Source: Phreatobacter sp. (GTDB lineage: Bacteria > Pseudomonadota > Alphaproteobacteria > Rhizobiales > Phreatobacteraceae). From it: DNA of 64,000 nucleotides. Both the position numbers and the translations under genes were made by a program. The notes below the pieces were generated by a model. The model was not told where the DNA came from. It ran no database searches and saw nothing but the letters and a program-made list of their open reading frames with translations. Positions 62,658-64,000 of this stretch are shown one piece after another. Within the stretch, counting starts at the first letter, position 1. Each line of letters begins with the position of its first letter. The stretch spans positions 372,001 to 436,000 of the forward strand of contig NZ_JAEULY010000009.1 in the NCBI RefSeq assembly GCF_016793595.1, written 5' to 3'.

Positions 62658-64000
62658 ATGGCCCAAGACGCAGTTCAACCGCACGCCGCGCATGCGCCGC
62701 TGCGCAACAGTTCGCAGACCGCCGAAGAGGCCGAGAATGCCGGGCTGAGCCCGGTCACGGGCGCAACGTTCGGCGACATCGTCGCTGAGCGCTTCAACCG
62801 CCGCGACCTGATGCGCGGCCTGCTCGGCGTCGGGGCGATCTCGGCGGCCCTCGGCCCGGCGACGCTCGCCGAAGCACAGCCCGCTGCGGCCAACCCGACG
62901 CCGTCCTTTGCCTTCACAGAACTGTCCTCCCAACCAACCGATCGGGCCGAGGTGGCGGAAGGCTATCGCGCCGAGGTGCTGATCCGCTGGGGCGACGCGG
63001 TCCTGCCGGGCGCACAGGCCTTCGACCCGGCGCGGCAGACCGCGGCGTCGCAGGCCCGCCAGTTCGGCTACAACAACGACTATCTGGGCTATTTCCCGAT
63101 GCCCGGCGCGGACAATGGCTCCCGGCACGGGCTTCTCTGCGTCAATCACGAATATACCAACGAGGAACTGATGTTCCCCGGCCTTGGCCGGCAGGATGCC
63201 GGCGGACCGCTCGGCCGTCAGCGCGCCTTCGCCGGCATGACCGCCGAACTCGCCGCCGTCGAGATGATGGCGCATGGCGGCACGGTGCTGGAGGTCCGCC
63301 GCGACGGCGAGACATGGGCCGTGGTGTCGGATTCGCGCTATGCCCGCCGCATCACCGCGCATACCGAAATGGAGATCACCGGCCCTGCCGCCGGCCATCC
63401 CCGCCTGCGGACAGCGGCTGATCCCACCGGCCGCCGGGTCCTCGGCATGCTCAACAACTGCGCCGGCGGACGGACGCCCTGGGGCACCTGGCTGACCTGC
63501 GAGGAGAACGTCAACGGCTATTTCTCGGGACGCCTGCCCGAGGGCCATGCCGAGACCGCCAACTACCGCCGCATGGGCATTCCAGGCCGCTGGATGAACT
63601 GGGGCGACTACGAGGCCCGGTTCGACGTCGCGAAAGAACCCAACGAAGCCAACCGCTTCGGATGGGTCGTCGAGATCGACCCCTTCGACCCGAACTTCAC
63701 GCCGAGGAAGCGCACAGCGCTCGGCCGCTTCAAGCGCGAGGGCGCGGCCGGCATCACCGCGCGGTCGGGCCGGTATGTCCTCTACTCCGGCGATGACGAG
63801 CGCTTCGACTACGTCTATCGCTTCGTCACCGAGGGCCGTGTCTCCGGCGACCGCGCCCGCGACATGACACTGCTCGATTCCGGTGCGCTGTCGGTCGCCC
63901 GCTACAATGCCGACGGCACCGGCGACTGGCTGCCGCTGGTCTTCGGCGAGGGCCCGCTCACACCGGCCAACGGCTTCCACAGCCAGGCCGACGTGGTGAT
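62658..64000 (+). CDS. PhoX-family alkaline phosphatase, N-terminal part
   Basis: The frame runs off the window after about 447 codons. It starts with a long N-region and a Tat signal (RRDLMRGLLGVGAISAALGPATLAEAQ). The PhoX/DUF839 pattern follows: NNDYLGYFPMPG, GLLCVNHEYTNEELMFPG, LGMLNNCAGGRTPWGTWLTCEENVNGYF, FGWVVEIDPFDP and SGRYVLYSGDDERFDYVYRFV. These match the calcium- and iron-dependent PhoX phosphatases that release phosphate from organic esters in the periplasm. The Glu in TCEEN and the Cys in NNC are conserved iron/calcium ligand positions. I found no clear Pho box upstream. Full length should be about 650 residues. Confidence 0.9.
   Translation, partial: MAQDAVQPHAAHAPLRNSSQTAEEAENAGLSPVTGATFGDIVAERFNRRDLMRGLLGVGAISAALGPATLAEAQPAAANPTPSFAFTELSSQPTDRAEVAEGYRAEVLIRWGDAVLPGAQAFDPARQTAASQARQFGYNNDYLGYFPMPGADNGSRHGLLCVNHEYTNEELMFPGLGRQDAGGPLGRQRAFAGMTAELAAVEMMAHGGTVLEVRRDGETWAVVSDSRYARRITAHTEMEITGPAAGHPRLRTAADPTGRRVLGMLNNCAGGRTPWGTWLTCEENVNGYFSGRLPEGHAETANYRRMGIPGRWMNWGDYEARFDVAKEPNEANRFGWVVEIDPFDPNFTPRKRTALGRFKREGAAGITARSGRYVLYSGDDERFDYVYRFVTEGRVSGDRARDMTLLDSGALSVARYNADGTGDWLPLVFGEGPLTPANGFHSQADVV

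Overview
The window is about 65 percent GC or higher, tightly packed and syntenic with alphaproteobacterial chromosomes. The likely source is a member of the Hyphomicrobiales (Rhizobiales) that makes polyhydroxybutyrate. Supporting signs are the nuoA-N operon running on through birA, rnj, methylmalonyl-CoA epimerase and a DUF1467 gene towards proS; the tig/clpP/clpX/lon/hupB/tRNA-Val block next to it; a ppiD-trpE-trpG-trpD-trpC cluster divergent from tpiA; the short alphaproteobacterial-type ProRS; and a phasin. The genus cannot be fixed from the sequence. I see no insertion sequence, prophage, CRISPR array or rRNA, so this is mostly a core chromosomal segment with a few accessory insertions.

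Layout. 1-8299 (minus strand): tpiA, an MdtD-like MFS exporter, secG, pyrG, a small DUF1190-like protein, a DUF350/DUF1190/ATP-grasp cassette (yjfL/ygiB/ygiC-like), kdsA and the start of glmU. 8492-14351 (plus): PpiD-type foldase and trpE, trpG, trpD, trpC with overlapping or nearly touching junctions. 14530-21022: accessory and envelope genes, namely a TadG-like von Willebrand protein, a phasin, a D,D-carboxypeptidase with a SPOR domain, a membrane-anchored J-domain protein next to a second VWA protein, and a Tat-exported kelch protein. 21023-23569: a guanidinium exporter gene under a guanidine-II (mini-ykkC) riboswitch, a GNAT acetyltransferase, proS and a broken GNAT gene. 23552-23790 holds a candidate structured RNA.

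23886-43501 (minus): the complex I operon nuoA to nuoN followed by birA, rnj, mce and DUF1467. Three uncharacterised genes sit inside it (a small membrane protein between nuoH and nuoI, and a Pro/Lys-rich membrane protein plus a lipoprotein between nuoG and nuoF), as does a 127-base gap with two large hairpins between nuoI and nuoJ. 43655-48797: an outer-membrane protein, tRNA-Asp, a chemoreceptor, an AbrB-family permease and tRNA-Val. 48989-56733: hupB, lon, a secreted protein, clpX, clpP, tig and tRNA-Leu, that is the main protein quality-control block. 56856-64000: a small membrane protein, a multicopper-oxidase-like protein lacking much of its copper site, the NAD(P)HX repair enzyme, glnB-glnA behind a sigma-54 promoter, and the first part of a PhoX phosphatase.

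No clearly new multi-gene system stands out. The observations most worth following are the candidate small RNA downstream of DUF1467, the hairpin pair inside the nuo operon, the unassigned genes carried by that operon, the degenerate multicopper oxidase, and the DUF350/DUF1190/ATP-grasp cassette with a second DUF1190-like gene coupled to pyrG. All assignments rest on reading motifs and gene order, not on database searches.
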